This document shows, in pieces, positions 22,725 through 31,789 of a stretch of DNA of 64,000 nt. The translations under genes were made by a program, and so were the position numbers. How positions within the stretch are numbered: position 1 is the first letter of the stretch; each line of letters opens with the position of its first letter. The DNA is from Streptomyces orinoci. Its GTDB lineage: Bacteria; Actinomycetota; Actinomycetes; Streptomycetales; Streptomycetaceae. Under the pieces are notes generated by a model, which made no database searches, was not told the DNA's origin, and saw nothing but the letters and a program-made list of their open reading frames with translations. Where the stretch lies: positions 104,026-168,025 of the forward strand of contig NZ_PHNC01000003.1 in NCBI RefSeq assembly GCF_003121295.1, read 5' to 3'.

Positions 22725-23990
22725 TCAGCGGATACCCGCCCCCCGAGTCAACCAGGCCACCGCCGCCGCCAGTGCGGCCAGTCCGGCCACGGTGGTCAGG
22801 GCCACTGGCAGCGAGGAGTGGTCGGCCAGCAGGCCGATGGCGGGCGGGCCGAGCAGCATGCCGCCATAGCCCAGGGTGGAGGCGGCTGCGACGCCGTTCG
22901 GTCCGGCCAGCTCACCGGCCCGGCCCACCGCCACGGGGAAGATATTGGCCAGCCCCAGGCCGGTGATGACAAACCCGGCCAGGGCCGCCCACAGGGTCGG
23001 GGCCAGGGAGCCGAGCAGCATGCCCAGGGCGGCGGTGACGCCACCGGCCACCAGGGTCCGGGTCTGGCCCAGCCGGTGCAGCAGCAGCGAGCCGCCGAGC
23101 CGCCCGGCGGTCATGGCAAGGGCGAAGACCGAGTAGCCCGCGGCCGCCACACCGGCGCCGGTGCCCAGGTCCTGCTGGAGGTGGAGGGCGCCCCAGTCGG
23201 CGAGGGCTCCCTCGCCATAGGCCGTGCACAGGGCGATCACCCCGAACACGGCCACCAGGCCGTATCCGCCGCGCGCCGGACGGGCCGGGACCGCCGGGCG
23301 GGCGGCGGCCGCCCGGCGGCCCGGGACGGATTCGGTGGTGGCGGGCTCCGCCGCGGCCGGGGCCTGCGCCCGCGGTGCCGGGCGGGAGAGCAGGGCGCGT
23401 CCGGCGATCAGGCTGACCAGCAGGCCGAGGGCGGTCAGCAGCCATAGGTGCCGGGCGGCGGAGAGCCGCCCGGCGACCAGCGCGCCCAGGCCCGCGCCCA
23501 GCATGCCGCCGACGCTGAAGGCGGCGTGGAAGCTCGGCATCACCGGCCGGCGCAGCGCGGCCACCAGATCGACGGCGGCGCTGTTCATGGCCACATTGAT
23601 CCCGCCATAGGCGGCGCCGAAGAGCAGCAGCACCAGGCCCAGCGCCGGTGCCGAACGGGCCAGCGGCGGCAGCGCGATGCCCAGCGACATGGCCACGCCC
23701 GACACCACCGTCACCGGATGGTTGCCAAAGCGCCGGCACAGCCGCCCGGTGAGCATCATGGTGGCCACGGCGCCCGCGGAAACCCCCAGCAGGGCCAGGC
23801 CAAGGGCGCCGGTCGAGGCGCCGGTCCGCGCTTTGACCGCGGGGATGCGTACCACCCAGCCGGCGAACAGAAAGCCGTCCAGGGCGAAGAAAACGGTCAG
23901 GGCGATACGGAGGCGGCGGAGGGCGGAATCGGCCGCCTCCGTGTGCTGTCCCCCCGAAATGGCCGTCCATGTTTTGTTTAGTGTCGGCAC
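22725..23990 (-). CDS. MFS transporter (FucP/YbjJ-like)
   Basis: 421 residues and about twelve hydrophobic segments. It opens with RIALTVFFALDGFLFAGWVVRIPAVKARTG, the first helix plus loop typical of the sugar/unknown-substrate MFS group that contains YbjJ. AALRRPVMPSFHAAFSVGGMLGAGLGAL and a long Ala/Pro-rich central loop (near residues 200-235) separate the two six-helix halves. The GTG at 23990 is the most likely start; the frame before it runs antisense into the divergent ROK gene. The divergent ROK regulator 17 bases away probably controls it. Confidence 0.88.
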   Translation of the reverse strand: MPTLNKTWTAISGGQHTEAADSALRRLRIALTVFFALDGFLFAGWVVRIPAVKARTGASTGALGLALLGVSAGAVATMMLTGRLCRRFGNHPVTVVSGVAMSLGIALPPLARSAPALGLVLLLFGAAYGGINVAMNSAAVDLVAALRRPVMPSFHAAFSVGGMLGAGLGALVAGRLSAARHLWLLTALGLLVSLIAGRALLSRPAPRAQAPAAAEPATTESVPGRRAAAARPAVPARPARGGYGLVAVFGVIALCTAYGEGALADWGALHLQQDLGTGAGVAAAGYSVFALAMTAGRLGGSLLLHRLGQTRTLVAGGVTAALGMLLGSLAPTLWAALAGFVITGLGLANIFPVAVGRAGELAGPNGVAAASTLGYGGMLLGPPAIGLLADHSSLPVALTTVAGLAALAAAVAWLTRGAGIR

Positions 23991-24002
23991 AAAGTCAGAA
24001 TA
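23974..24002 (+). promoter_or_regulatory. Promoter of the ROK regulator (apparently leaderless)
   Basis: TTGTTT (23974-23979), 17-base spacer, AGAATA (23997-24002), only 5 bases before GTG 24008. The spacing implies a transcript beginning at or next to the start codon. The -35 lies inside the divergent MFS coding start, so the two genes share an extremely compact control region. Confidence 0.6.
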
Positions 24003-24007
24003 GGGGC

Positions 24008-25231
24008 GTGACCCAGACTCGGACAACACGATTGGAGCGGGGCCGTGCGGCTCTCGGCCCCGCCCTGGAGCTCGTACACACCGGTCGCGCCCCCACCCGC
24101 GCCGTGCTCACCGCCGAACTCGGCGTGACCCGGGCGACCGCCGGAGCCGTGGCCGCCGAGCTGGAGGCGCTCGGACTTATCCAGGTGGACGCCCGGCCGG
24201 GCGCGGCCGCGGGCTCCCAGGGCCGTCCCTCGCACCGGCTGTCCATCGCGCCCCACGGCCCGGTGGTACTGGCCGCCCAGCTGCACGCGGACGGATTCCG
24301 GGCCGCCCTGGTGGGCCTGGGCGGCCGGATGATCGCCACCGCCCCCGCCTGCCTGGAGGTACCCCCGGACCCGGTGCAGATCATCGACGCCGTGGTGGAG
24401 GCCGGGGCCGGCCTGCTGCGGGAGACCGGCCGCCGGTGCCTGGGCGCCGGGCTGGCGATGCCCTCGGCCGTGGCCGAGCCGGAGGGCAAGGCGCTCAACC
24501 CGATCCATCTGTCCTGGCCGGCCGGAGTCCCGGTGCGTGAACTGTTCACCGAGGCCCTGGCCAAGGCCGGGGTGCGGGGGCCCGGCGGCCGCCCGCTGGC
24601 CGGCCATGCGGGCAATGACATCAACCTCGCCGCGCTGGCCGAACACCGCCATGGCGCCGGGCGCGGAGCCCGGCATCTGCTGTGCGTCGCCACCGGCCAC
24701 CGGGGCGTCGGCGGGGCGCTGGTCCTCGACGGCCGTCTGCACACCGGCAGTTCGGGCCTGGCCCTGGAGGTCGGCCATCTCACCGTCAACCCGGCGGGAC
24801 TGCCCTGCTTCTGCGGCAGCCGGGGCTGCCTGGACGTGGAGGCCGACCCGCTGGCCTTCCTGACCGCCGCCGGCCGCAAGCCCGGACCCGATGGGTCCCT
24901 GCTGCGCCAGTCCGCCGACCTGCTGCGCACCGAGTACACGGATCCCGCGGTACGGGCCGGGGCCGAACTCCTCGTGGACCGGCTGGGGTTGGGGCTGGCA
25001 GGGCTGGTCAACATCCTCAACCCGGACCGCATTGTGCTCGGCGGACTGCATGGCGAGCTGCTCAAGGCGGATCCCGAGCGGCTGCGGGCGGTGGTCGCCG
25101 ACCGCAGTCTGTGGGGGCGCAGCGGCAGTGTGCCGATTCTGCCGAGCACGCTGGAGCACAGCAGCCTGATCGGAGCGGCGGAGGCCGCCTGGCAGCCGGT
25201 GCTGGACGATCCGCTGGCGGCGCTGGGGTGA
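24008..25231 (+). CDS. ROK family transcriptional regulator
   Basis: 407 residues. The N-terminal winged helix (RAALGPALELVHTGRAPTRAVLTAELGVTRATAGAVAAELEALGLI) precedes the ROK domain, so this is a regulator and not a simple kinase. The ROK domain keeps the zinc site (HLTVNPAGLPCFCGSRGCLDVEAD), the glycine-rich VATGHRGVGGALVLDG and the C-terminal NPDRIVLGGLHGELL. Probably senses a sugar transported by the divergent MFS protein. The GTG at 24008 is chosen because the promoter places the transcript start there. Confidence 0.9.
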   Translation: MTQTRTTRLERGRAALGPALELVHTGRAPTRAVLTAELGVTRATAGAVAAELEALGLIQVDARPGAAAGSQGRPSHRLSIAPHGPVVLAAQLHADGFRAALVGLGGRMIATAPACLEVPPDPVQIIDAVVEAGAGLLRETGRRCLGAGLAMPSAVAEPEGKALNPIHLSWPAGVPVRELFTEALAKAGVRGPGGRPLAGHAGNDINLAALAEHRHGAGRGARHLLCVATGHRGVGGALVLDGRLHTGSSGLALEVGHLTVNPAGLPCFCGSRGCLDVEADPLAFLTAAGRKPGPDGSLLRQSADLLRTEYTDPAVRAGAELLVDRLGLGLAGLVNILNPDRIVLGGLHGELLKADPERLRAVVADRSLWGRSGSVPILPSTLEHSSLIGAAEAAWQPVLDDPLAALG

Positions 25232-25394
25232 ATGTGGGTGCGCGGCGCGGGCGTTGGGCGCCCCGCGACCGGACGGGGTGCCCCCGGCGGCCGGCTGCCC
25301 GGCAGGGCGGTGCCTGAACGTGCCGTCGCCGGGTGCAGTTTCCCCGGTGAGCGGCCCCATACCCTTGGTTGTGTGTCAGGTGCGGGCTGTCGGT

Positions 25395-25432
25395 GGCTGG
25401 TCGCGCAGTTCCCCGCGCCCCTTACGGGGCGC
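25395..25432. repeat. Streptomyces intergenic palindromic repeat with hairpin
   Basis: GGCTGGTCGCGCAGTTCCCC starts at 25395 and runs into GCGCCCC-TTAC-GGGGCGC (25415-25432), a perfect 7-bp hairpin. Same family as the pair at 13591/13736. It sits between the converging ROK and RsbW-like genes and may serve as a bidirectional terminator. No gene in 25232-25465. Confidence 0.72.
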
Positions 25433-25465
25433 CCCAGCGGTCGGCCGGGAGCCGTCAGGCAAGCG

Positions 25466-26029
25466 CTAGCCGGCCACGGCGGAGCGCGCGGCGGAAGGCT
25501 TGCCCAGGGGCGTCGGCCGCAGTTCACTCCCCGGTGCGCCCAACCCGCCCTCCTGGAGCGCCTGGAGCGCGGCCGGGCGCCGGCGGCCGGCGCCGGTCCG
25601 TACCGCCGGAGCCGGTCCGGCGGCCGGGGCCGCGACGGGCTCCCTGAGCGTAAACCAGACGACTTTTCCGCCCTCATGGTGCCGCTGTACGCCCCAGCGG
25701 GTGCTCAGCGCCGCGATCAGCGCCAGCCCCCGGCCGTGGGTGCCGGCCCGGCCCGGGCTGGTCAGCCGGGGCAGCCGCGGTCCATGGTCGCGCACCGAGA
25801 CGGTGAGCTGGCCCTGGACCAGGGCGAGTTCCACCGTGCAGCGCTTGTCGGGGCCCGCGTGCTGGTGGACGTTGGTGAGCAGTTCGGTGACCCCGAGGGC
25901 GGCGGTGTCGATAAGGGAATCGAGGTGCCAGTAACGCAGTTGCGCGGATACGATTCTGCGGACCTGGCCGATCCGTTGCGGGAGAGCCTGGAGTTCAACG
26001 GTGCAGTGCTTGTTCACTCGGCTGATCAC
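25466..26029 (-). CDS. ATP-binding protein, anti-sigma-factor (RsbW-like) histidine-kinase ATPase domain
   Basis: 187 residues from GTG 26029 (AGGGAG ribosome site). Single HATPase_c domain: N-box ALGVTELLTNVHQHAG, G1 box SVRDHGPRLPRL, G2 region RAGTHGRGLALIAAL, final strand GGKVVWFTL. There is no phospho-accepting His domain, as in RsbW/SpoIIAB anti-sigma kinases and the many Streptomyces paralogues. It begins ISRVNKHCTVELQALPQRIGQVRRIV, typical of that group. The last 45 residues are a Pro/Ala-rich tail. No sigma factor or antagonist is adjacent, so its partner is unknown. Confidence 0.88.
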   Translation of the reverse strand: MISRVNKHCTVELQALPQRIGQVRRIVSAQLRYWHLDSLIDTAALGVTELLTNVHQHAGPDKRCTVELALVQGQLTVSVRDHGPRLPRLTSPGRAGTHGRGLALIAALSTRWGVQRHHEGGKVVWFTLREPVAAPAAGPAPAVRTGAGRRRPAALQALQEGGLGAPGSELRPTPLGKPSAARSAVAG

Positions 26030-26220
26030 GGCTGCGACTCCCTGAAGAAGTAGGGCTAGCCTGATGCGGATACGCGCCGCGAGACGCGGCTGTTCCCTCC
26101 GGTCGTGACGCTTCCGGCCCGTCCGGCGGAAACCGTTCCACAACGCAACCGCCGATGAACCCTCGGTGAGGCTGTCTGAGTCAAGGTTCCGGCCGGGCCG
26201 CCGCCTTCGCAACTTGTGCG

Positions 26221-26556
26221 CTACCCCTCCGGCGCCGCCTCGCCGCGGGCCGAGCGCACCGCCTCCAGAAAGCCCTCCACCGTGCAGCCCCCCGGGGCCT
26301 CGTCGGTGGAGCCGCCCGGCCCCAAAGTGAGCGTATAGCGCGTGCCGTTGACCACGGCCCGGGCCCGTTCACCGGTGGTGAACCACGCCTTGCTCGCCTG
26401 AACCGTGTGCACCGGAGCGCTGTCGATCTCCCGGCCGTAACTGGTCAGCAGTTCCAGCCTGCCGTCGTGGATCTTCACCTGGCCGGCCCGGGTGAGGGAG
26501 CGGAGGAAGGGCTTGTCGATCCGCACCCCCTTCGCGGTGAACTCCGGTTCCGCCAC
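26221..26556 (-). CDS. Hypothetical protein, 111 residues
   Basis: Small soluble protein with start GTG 26556 after an AAAGGCGG ribosome site. It alternates short strands (VRIDKPFLRSL, VKIHDGRLELLTSYG, YTLTLGPGG), suggesting a small beta barrel or PH-like fold, followed by a final helix (VEGFLEAVRSARG). Not recognised as a named family. It is divergent from the cysteine-desulfhydrase-like gene, sharing a 145-base control region with a strong palindrome. The preceding stretch 26030-26220 holds only promoter-like sequence of the RsbW-like gene. Confidence 0.7.
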   Translation of the reverse strand: MAEPEFTAKGVRIDKPFLRSLTRAGQVKIHDGRLELLTSYGREIDSAPVHTVQASKAWFTTGERARAVVNGTRYTLTLGPGGSTDEAPGGCTVEGFLEAVRSARGEAAPEG

Positions 26557-26588
26557 GACGCACCGCCTTTCCGGACGAAAGGTCTTCT

Positions 26589-26650
26589 CTGGTGCGCAGT
26601 GTGCCCTTGAGAAGGCCACCGCACCAGGGTCCGTTTATGATCGTACGATC
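26589..26650. promoter_or_regulatory. Inverted repeat and palindrome in the divergent control region
   Basis: CTGGTGCG (26589-26596) and CGCACCAG (26620-26627) are perfect inverted 8-mers 23 bases apart. Next to them GATCGTACGATC (26639-26650) is a perfect 12-bp palindrome overlapping a TATGAT -10 box (26636-26641) that faces the desulfhydrase-like gene. Together they look like regulator sites for one or both divergent genes. Confidence 0.65.
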
Positions 26651-26701
26651 GAAATGTCCCGGTGATCCGCAGGGGCCCGGACGGACATCGCGAGGTGCGC
26701 C

Positions 26702-27820
26702 GTGAACCAGCCAGCGAACCCGGGGGCGACCGTCGATGTGGACCGCAGCGATCCCGGCTACCGGAGCTGGCTCAAGGAGTCCGTACGCAGGATCCGGGCC
26801 GAGGGCGGCCGTTCCGCCGACACCCATCTGCTGCGCTTCCCGCTGCCCGCGGAGTGGGACATCGACCTCTATCTGAAAGACGAGTCCACCCACCCCACCG
26901 GCAGTCTCAAACACCGCCTGGCCCGCTCGCTGTTCCTCTACGGGCTGTGCAACGGCTGGATCCGTCCCGGAGTCCCGGTGATCGAGGCATCCAGCGGGTC
27001 CACCGCCGTCTCCGAGGCGTACTTCGCCCGGCTGATCGGGGTGCCGTTCATCGCGGTCATGCCGCGCAGCACCAGCGCGGAGAAATCCCGCCTCATCCAA
27101 CTGCAGGGAGGCCAGTGCCACTTCGTGGACGACCCGCGCGGAATGTACCAGGAGGCGGCGGTCCTGGCGGAGCGTACCGGGGGCCACTATCTGGACCAGT
27201 TCACCTACGCCGAGCGGGCCACCGACTGGCGGGGCAACAACAACATCGCCGAGTCCGTCTTCGGCCAGCTGAGCCTGGAACGCCACCCCGAGCCGGCCTG
27301 GATCGTGGCCACCGCGGGCACCGGCGGCACCTCGGCGACCATCGCCCGCTATGTGCGCTATATGCAGTACGACACCCTGCTGTGTGTCGCCGACCCGGAG
27401 AACTCCTGCTTCTTCGACGGCTGGCGGAACCACGACCCGGCCGCGCGCTGCGATCACCCCTCCCGGATCGAGGGCATCGGACGGCCCCGGATGGAGCCCA
27501 GCTTCCTGCCGGAGGTCATCGACCGGATGATGAAGGTCCCGGACGCCGCCACGGTGGCCGCGGTACGGGTCCTGGAACAGGCCCTGGGACGCAAGGCCGG
27601 CGGCTCCACCGGGACCGGGCTGTGGAGCGCCCTGAAGATCACCGCGGAGCTGCTCCAGGCGGGCCGGACGGGCAGTGTGGTCACCCTGATCTGCGACTCC
27701 GGCGACCGCTATCTGGACCGCTACTACTCCGACGTCTGGCTGGCCGCGCAGGGGCTGGACATCGAGCCCCACACCCGGACCATCACGGAGTTCCTCACGA
27801 CCGGCCGGTGGACCGGCTGA
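26702..27820 (+). CDS. PLP-dependent cysteine synthase family protein (Cds1-like L-cysteine desulfhydrase)
   Basis: 372 residues, fold type II PLP enzyme. The Schiff-base Lys is in [14 protein letters not shown], the phosphate-binding or substrate loop in [21 protein letters not shown], and the glycine-rich cofactor loop in [17 protein letters not shown]. The pattern and length fit the actinobacterial group containing mycobacterial Cds1, which splits cysteine to sulfide, pyruvate and ammonia; true cysteine synthases are shorter (about 310). GTG start at 26702. The palindrome upstream suggests regulation by a dedicated repressor. Its 3' end overlaps the converging SRPBCC gene by 26 bases. Confidence 0.88.
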   Translation: MNQPANPGATVDVDRSDPGYRSWLKESVRRIRAEGGRSADTHLLRFPLPAEWDIDLYLKDESTHPTGSLKHRLARSLFLYGLCNGWIRPGVPVIEASSGSTAVSEAYFARLIGVPFIAVMPRSTSAEKSRLIQLQGGQCHFVDDPRGMYQEAAVLAERTGGHYLDQFTYAERATDWRGNNNIAESVFGQLSLERHPEPAWIVATAGTGGTSATIARYVRYMQYDTLLCVADPENSCFFDGWRNHDPAARCDHPSRIEGIGRPRMEPSFLPEVIDRMMKVPDAATVAAVRVLEQALGRKAGGSTGTGLWSALKITAELLQAGRTGSVVTLICDSGDRYLDRYYSDVWLAAQGLDIEPHTRTITEFLTTGRWTG

Positions 27821-28295
27821 GCCCGGCCAGCCGGACGTCCAGGCAGCCCACCGCCTGCCGGAAGGCGCGCCGGAACGCGGGCCTGGCCAGCCGGAGCAGC
27901 CACCGCACCGGCGGCGGGGCGTCCAGGGCCACGGTCCAGGACAGCGCCGTACCGGCCCCCGCCGGAGAGAGCCGCCAGTCCTCCAGCATGCCGCGCACCG
28001 CGGGCACATTGGTCCGGTCGATCCGGTAGGTGTACCGCCGGGAGGGCTCCGCGGCCATGATGGTCTCGGCGAACCGGACCCCGCCCGCCAGGCCGATCAC
28101 CCGGCCACGGCGCCCGGCGGTCTCCGCCGGCCGGGCCAGCGTCACCGCACGGAACCACTGCGGCCAGGCCGTCACATCCTCCGCCAGTGCCCGGTAGACC
28201 GCCTCCGGACCGGCCGCCAGCACGGCGGTGAAGGTCATCCGCAACCGGGCCGTCCCGGCGAAATCAACGCCCACAGGGCGGAGTTGGCGCGCCAT
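27795..28295 (-). CDS. SRPBCC / polyketide-cyclase-like family protein
   Basis: 166 residues with the START-like fold seen in SRPBCC proteins: [39 protein letters not shown] at the N-terminus (first strand and helices), [25 protein letters not shown] in the middle, and a long amphipathic C-terminal helix ([24 protein letters not shown]). Such proteins bind hydrophobic ligands or catalyse cyclisation; no ligand is evident. ATG 28295 (MARQLRPVG) is chosen over the upstream 28337. Confidence 0.85.
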   Translation of the reverse strand: MARQLRPVGVDFAGTARLRMTFTAVLAAGPEAVYRALAEDVTAWPQWFRAVTLARPAETAGRRGRVIGLAGGVRFAETIMAAEPSRRYTYRIDRTNVPAVRGMLEDWRLSPAGAGTALSWTVALDAPPPVRWLLRLARPAFRRAFRQAVGCLDVRLAGLSRSTGRS

Positions 28296-28365
28296 CTGGG
28301 TAACCCCCGGGGGTCGGCGGGTCGAGCGGGCCCGCACACCTTAGCCCCTGTACACCCCGATGTCT

Positions 28366-29214
28366 TCAGGGCCCCTCGGCCTTGGCCTCCTCCTCCGCCA
28401 CCACCAGCCGCGGCAGCAGCTCGGCCATCTCCGCCCGGGCGTCCGGCGACAGCCCCGAGTCCGTCACCAGCGCGTCCACCTCCGCCAGCGAGGCGAAGGA
28501 ACTCAGGCCCACCGTGCCCCACTTGGTGTGGTCGGCCAGCACCACCACCCGGCGGGCCGCCCTTACGAAGTGCCGGTTGGTCTCCGCCTCCGCCAGATTG
28601 GGCGTGGACAGCCCGGCCTGCGCCGATATCCCGTGCACCCCGATGAACAGCACATCGAAGTGCAGGGAACGGATGGCGGCGTCCGCCACCGGGCCCACCA
28701 GGGTGTCCGAAGGGGTACGCACCCCACCGGTGAGCACCACCGTGGCCGCCCCGGGCCGGGCGGCCGAGGGCGAACCGCCCACCGGACGACGGGCGTTGTG
28801 GAACACCTCGGCCACCCGCACCGAGTTGGTCACCACCGTCAGATCCGGCACCCCCACCAGCCGCTGCGCCAGGGCATAAACCGTGGTGCCGCCCGCCAGC
28901 GCTATCGCACTGCCCGGCGCGGCCATGGCCACCGCCGCCCGGGCTATCTCCTCCTTGGCCCGCAGCTCCAGCGCCGACTTGGCCTCGAAGCCCGGTTCAT
29001 GCGCCGTGGCCTCGGGCACCGGCACCGCACCGCCGTGCACCTTCTCCACCACGCCCTGCCGGGCCAGCGCGTCCAGATCACGGCGCACCGTCATATCCGA
29101 CACATTGAGCCGGCGTGTGAGCTCGTTGACCCGTACCCCGCCGCGCCGTCTGACCTCGTCCAGGATCAGGGCCCGCCGCTGCTCGGCCAGCAGGTTCTGA
29201 CTGTCACCCACCAC
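28366..29214 (-). CDS. DeoR/GlpR family transcriptional regulator
   Basis: About 282 residues. N-terminal DeoR helix-turn-helix: LILDEVRRRGGVRVNELTRRLNVSDMTVRRDLDALARQGVVEKVHGGA. The C-terminal DeoRC sensor domain, related to ribose-phosphate isomerase, shows ALAGGTTVYALAQRL, VVTNSVRVAEVF, VVLTGGVRTPSDTLVGP and FIGVHGISAQAGLSTPN. Effectors are usually phosphorylated sugars. Several in-frame GTG codons (29220, 29214, 29211) could start it; 29214 has the best distance from GAAGGA. No sugar operon is adjacent, so the regulon is elsewhere or includes the gene itself. Confidence 0.9.
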   Translation of the reverse strand: MVGDSQNLLAEQRRALILDEVRRRGGVRVNELTRRLNVSDMTVRRDLDALARQGVVEKVHGGAVPVPEATAHEPGFEAKSALELRAKEEIARAAVAMAAPGSAIALAGGTTVYALAQRLVGVPDLTVVTNSVRVAEVFHNARRPVGGSPSAARPGAATVVLTGGVRTPSDTLVGPVADAAIRSLHFDVLFIGVHGISAQAGLSTPNLAEAETNRHFVRAARRVVVLADHTKWGTVGLSSFASLAEVDALVTDSGLSPDARAEMAELLPRLVVAEEEAKAEGP

Positions 29215-29278
29215 TGCCACCCCATCCTTCACCCACCACCCGGCCATCCTCGCACGAGGCACCGACAGCCCCGCCCGG

Positions 29279-31696
29279 CTAGCCGGGTTCCGGCAGGTCC
29301 GCGGCGTACAGCAGGGTCAGGTCCTCGGTGCTGGCCTCGGGCATCTGCGCCACCCGGCCGGCATGCCGCTCCACCATCGCCTCGAAGGTCTGCCGGGCGG
29401 TACGGCCATTGCCGAAGGCCGGGCCTTTGGGGAGGTCCCGGAAGTAGCCGAGCAGTGCCAGGGAGGCGTCCGCGGCGAGCCGGTACTCATGCTCCTCCGC
29501 CTGCTGTTCCACGATGCGCAGCAGCTCTTCCGGGGTGTAGTCGCCAAAGGTGATGGTGCGCGAGAACCGGGACGCCACCCCGGGGTTGACGGTCAGGAAG
29601 CGCTCCATCTCCGCGGTGTAGCCGGCGGCGATCACCACCACCGCGTCCCGGTGGTCCTCCATCAGCTTCACCAGGGTGTCGATGGCCTCCCGGCCGAAGT
29701 CCCGCCCGGAGTCCTCCGGGGCCAGGGCGTAGGCCTCGTCGATGAACAGCACCCCGCCACGGGCCCGGTCGAAGGCCTCCTGGGTGCGGATGGCGGTGGA
29801 ACCGATGTGCTCGCCCACCAGGTCCACCCGGGAGACCTCCACCAGGTGCCCGCGCTCCAGCACCCCCAGGGAGGCCAGGATCTCGCCATAGAGCCGGGCC
29901 ACGGTGGTCTTGCCGGTGCCGGGGGAGCCGGTGAAGACCAGATGCCTGCGGACCGACGCGGCCTTCAGACCGGCCAGTTGACGCCGGCGCCCCACCTCGA
30001 TCATGTCGGTGAGGGCCCGCACCTCGCGCTTGACGCTCTCCAGCCCCACCAGGGCGTCCAGTTCGCCCAGGACCGAGGCCGGGGGGCGCGAGGAAGGGAC
30101 CGGGGCGGCCGCGGGCGGCTCCGGGGCGCGCGGGGTGGGTACGCTCACCACCGGCACCGCGGCCGGGCGCGCGACGGTCTCCACGGCCAGCGCCCCGGGG
30201 GCGCGGACGGCACCCTCATCACTGGTGCAACGCTCGGTGAGCGGACCGCTACCGGCGCCGGCCGGTCCGCTGTCCGCGAACTCATAACCGCCGCGCGTAC
30301 AGCGCTCGGTGTGGCACTCGGTCAGCAACGCCCGGCAGCCGTCGATGACATGGAAGCCATAGCCGCCGCTGCCGCTCACCCGGCAGCCGCGGAAGGTGCC
30401 CCGGCCCTCCGCCGAGACATAGAACCCCGCCTCCAGCGGTGAACTCACCGTGCAGCGCTCGATCAAGGGGTCGGCGCCCTTGGTGACGATCACGCCGGTG
30501 GCGGTCGCGTCGATCACACAGCCCGCCAGGGTGCCGCCGCTGCCGTGGTCCCGGAACCAGGCCCCGGTGGTCGCCTCCCGGATCCGGCAGTCCGCCAGCT
30601 GCGCGGCGCCGCCGCCGCTGACCGAGACGGCGGTACCGCGCACCCGGAACAGATCGCTGTCACCGACCTCCACCGCCGAGCCCCGGTCCAGGACGAACAG
30701 GGCGTCCGGTACATCGTGCACCCGGCAGGAGGTCAGCGCGGCACTGGCCCCGTCGCTCACCCAGACCGCCGGATAGTCGCCGGTGCTGTCCTGGATCTCG
30801 CAGTGGCCGGCCTCGGCCCGGGTGCCCGGATCCCACACCGACAGGCCATTGCGCCCGAAGCGGCGCACCGTGCTGCGGGTCATGGTGAGCACCGAACGGG
30901 CCCGCAGGTCAACGGCGTTCTCCGGGACGTCGTGGATGTCGCAGTCGGACAGGGCCAGTACGGCCTCGTTGTCCAGGGTCACCCCGTCCGCGGTGACCCG
31001 GTGCACCCGGCAGTCGGTCAGCCGGCCGGCCGCCCGGGCCGCCAGCTGCACCCCGGCGCCCTTGATCTCGTACACCTCGCAGCCCAGCGCCTGAAGGGTG
31101 CTGCCCTCGTCCGTCACCGACAGCCCGGCGCCCCGGGCATGGTGCACCCGGCAGCGCTCCAGGCGCGGCTGGGCACCGCCGCGCACCACCACCCCGGACT
31201 GGCCGGCCGCCACCACCTCGCACTCCTCGAAGACCCCGCCCGCCCCTTCCAACACGCTGATTCCCACGCCCGCCAGATTGTCAATGGTGCAGTGGCGCAC
31301 GGTCGGACGCGCGCCCCCGCGCACCTCGATGCCCGCCGAGGAGCGCGTCACCACCCGCAGCCCGGCCAGCTCCGGGGCGCCGTCCGCCACCAGCACCGCG
31401 GGCACCGCGGCGTCATGCCCCTCGATATGCAGGTCCAGCAGCGCGGCGGCGGCCCGCACCGTCACCGCCACTCCCTCGGAGGGGGCGATCCGCACCGAGC
31501 CCAGCGAGCCATCGGCGCCGCGCAGGGTCACCGCCCGGGACACCACCAGGTTCTCCCGGTAGGTGCCGGGAGCGATGGTGAGCACATCGCCGTCCGCCGA
31601 CGCCTCCAGGGCCGTCGCGAGCGAGTCGTACTCTCCCGTACGCCGCCGCCACCGCGACGTGCCGGTGTGCGTCACCTGGACCGAGCCCTGTGCCAT
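29279..31696 (-). CDS. Right-handed parallel beta-helix repeat protein fused to a CbbX/SpoVK-type AAA+ ATPase
   Basis: 805 residues in two parts. Residues 1-470 are about fifteen imperfect 22-24-residue pectate-lyase-like coils (such as CRVHDVPDALFVLDRGS, CRVHRVTADGVTLDNEA, CEVYEIKGAGVQLAARA), with Cys at the start of most turns. A Pro-rich linker follows (about 490-545). Residues 550-800 are an AAA+ domain of the CbbX/SpoVK/EccA class: Walker A GSPGTGKTT, Walker B GGVLFIDEAYAL, sensor region VVVIAAGYTAEMERF and arginine finger NPGVASRFSRTI. No signal peptide is seen, so the beta-helix is probably intracellular and acts as a docking scaffold or substrate receptor for the ATPase. ATG 31696 is the first plausible start. 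The Rv1733c-like membrane gene lies 93 bases upstream. Confidence 0.9.
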   Translation of the reverse strand: MAQGSVQVTHTGTSRWRRRTGEYDSLATALEASADGDVLTIAPGTYRENLVVSRAVTLRGADGSLGSVRIAPSEGVAVTVRAAAALLDLHIEGHDAAVPAVLVADGAPELAGLRVVTRSSAGIEVRGGARPTVRHCTIDNLAGVGISVLEGAGGVFEECEVVAAGQSGVVVRGGAQPRLERCRVHHARGAGLSVTDEGSTLQALGCEVYEIKGAGVQLAARAAGRLTDCRVHRVTADGVTLDNEAVLALSDCDIHDVPENAVDLRARSVLTMTRSTVRRFGRNGLSVWDPGTRAEAGHCEIQDSTGDYPAVWVSDGASAALTSCRVHDVPDALFVLDRGSAVEVGDSDLFRVRGTAVSVSGGGAAQLADCRIREATTGAWFRDHGSGGTLAGCVIDATATGVIVTKGADPLIERCTVSSPLEAGFYVSAEGRGTFRGCRVSGSGGYGFHVIDGCRALLTECHTERCTRGGYEFADSGPAGAGSGPLTERCTSDEGAVRAPGALAVETVARPAAVPVVSVPTPRAPEPPAAAPVPSSRPPASVLGELDALVGLESVKREVRALTDMIEVGRRRQLAGLKAASVRRHLVFTGSPGTGKTTVARLYGEILASLGVLERGHLVEVSRVDLVGEHIGSTAIRTQEAFDRARGGVLFIDEAYALAPEDSGRDFGREAIDTLVKLMEDHRDAVVVIAAGYTAEMERFLTVNPGVASRFSRTITFGDYTPEELLRIVEQQAEEHEYRLAADASLALLGYFRDLPKGPAFGNGRTARQTFEAMVERHAGRVAQMPEASTEDLTLLYAADLPEPG

Positions 31697-31789
31697 GGTG
31701 CTGCCGTGCCCCCAGATCGTGCGTGCGTCCACCGGGACCCGTGTCCCGTCGCCCCACCGTAGCGTGCGCGGGACAGGGGAGTTGACCGG

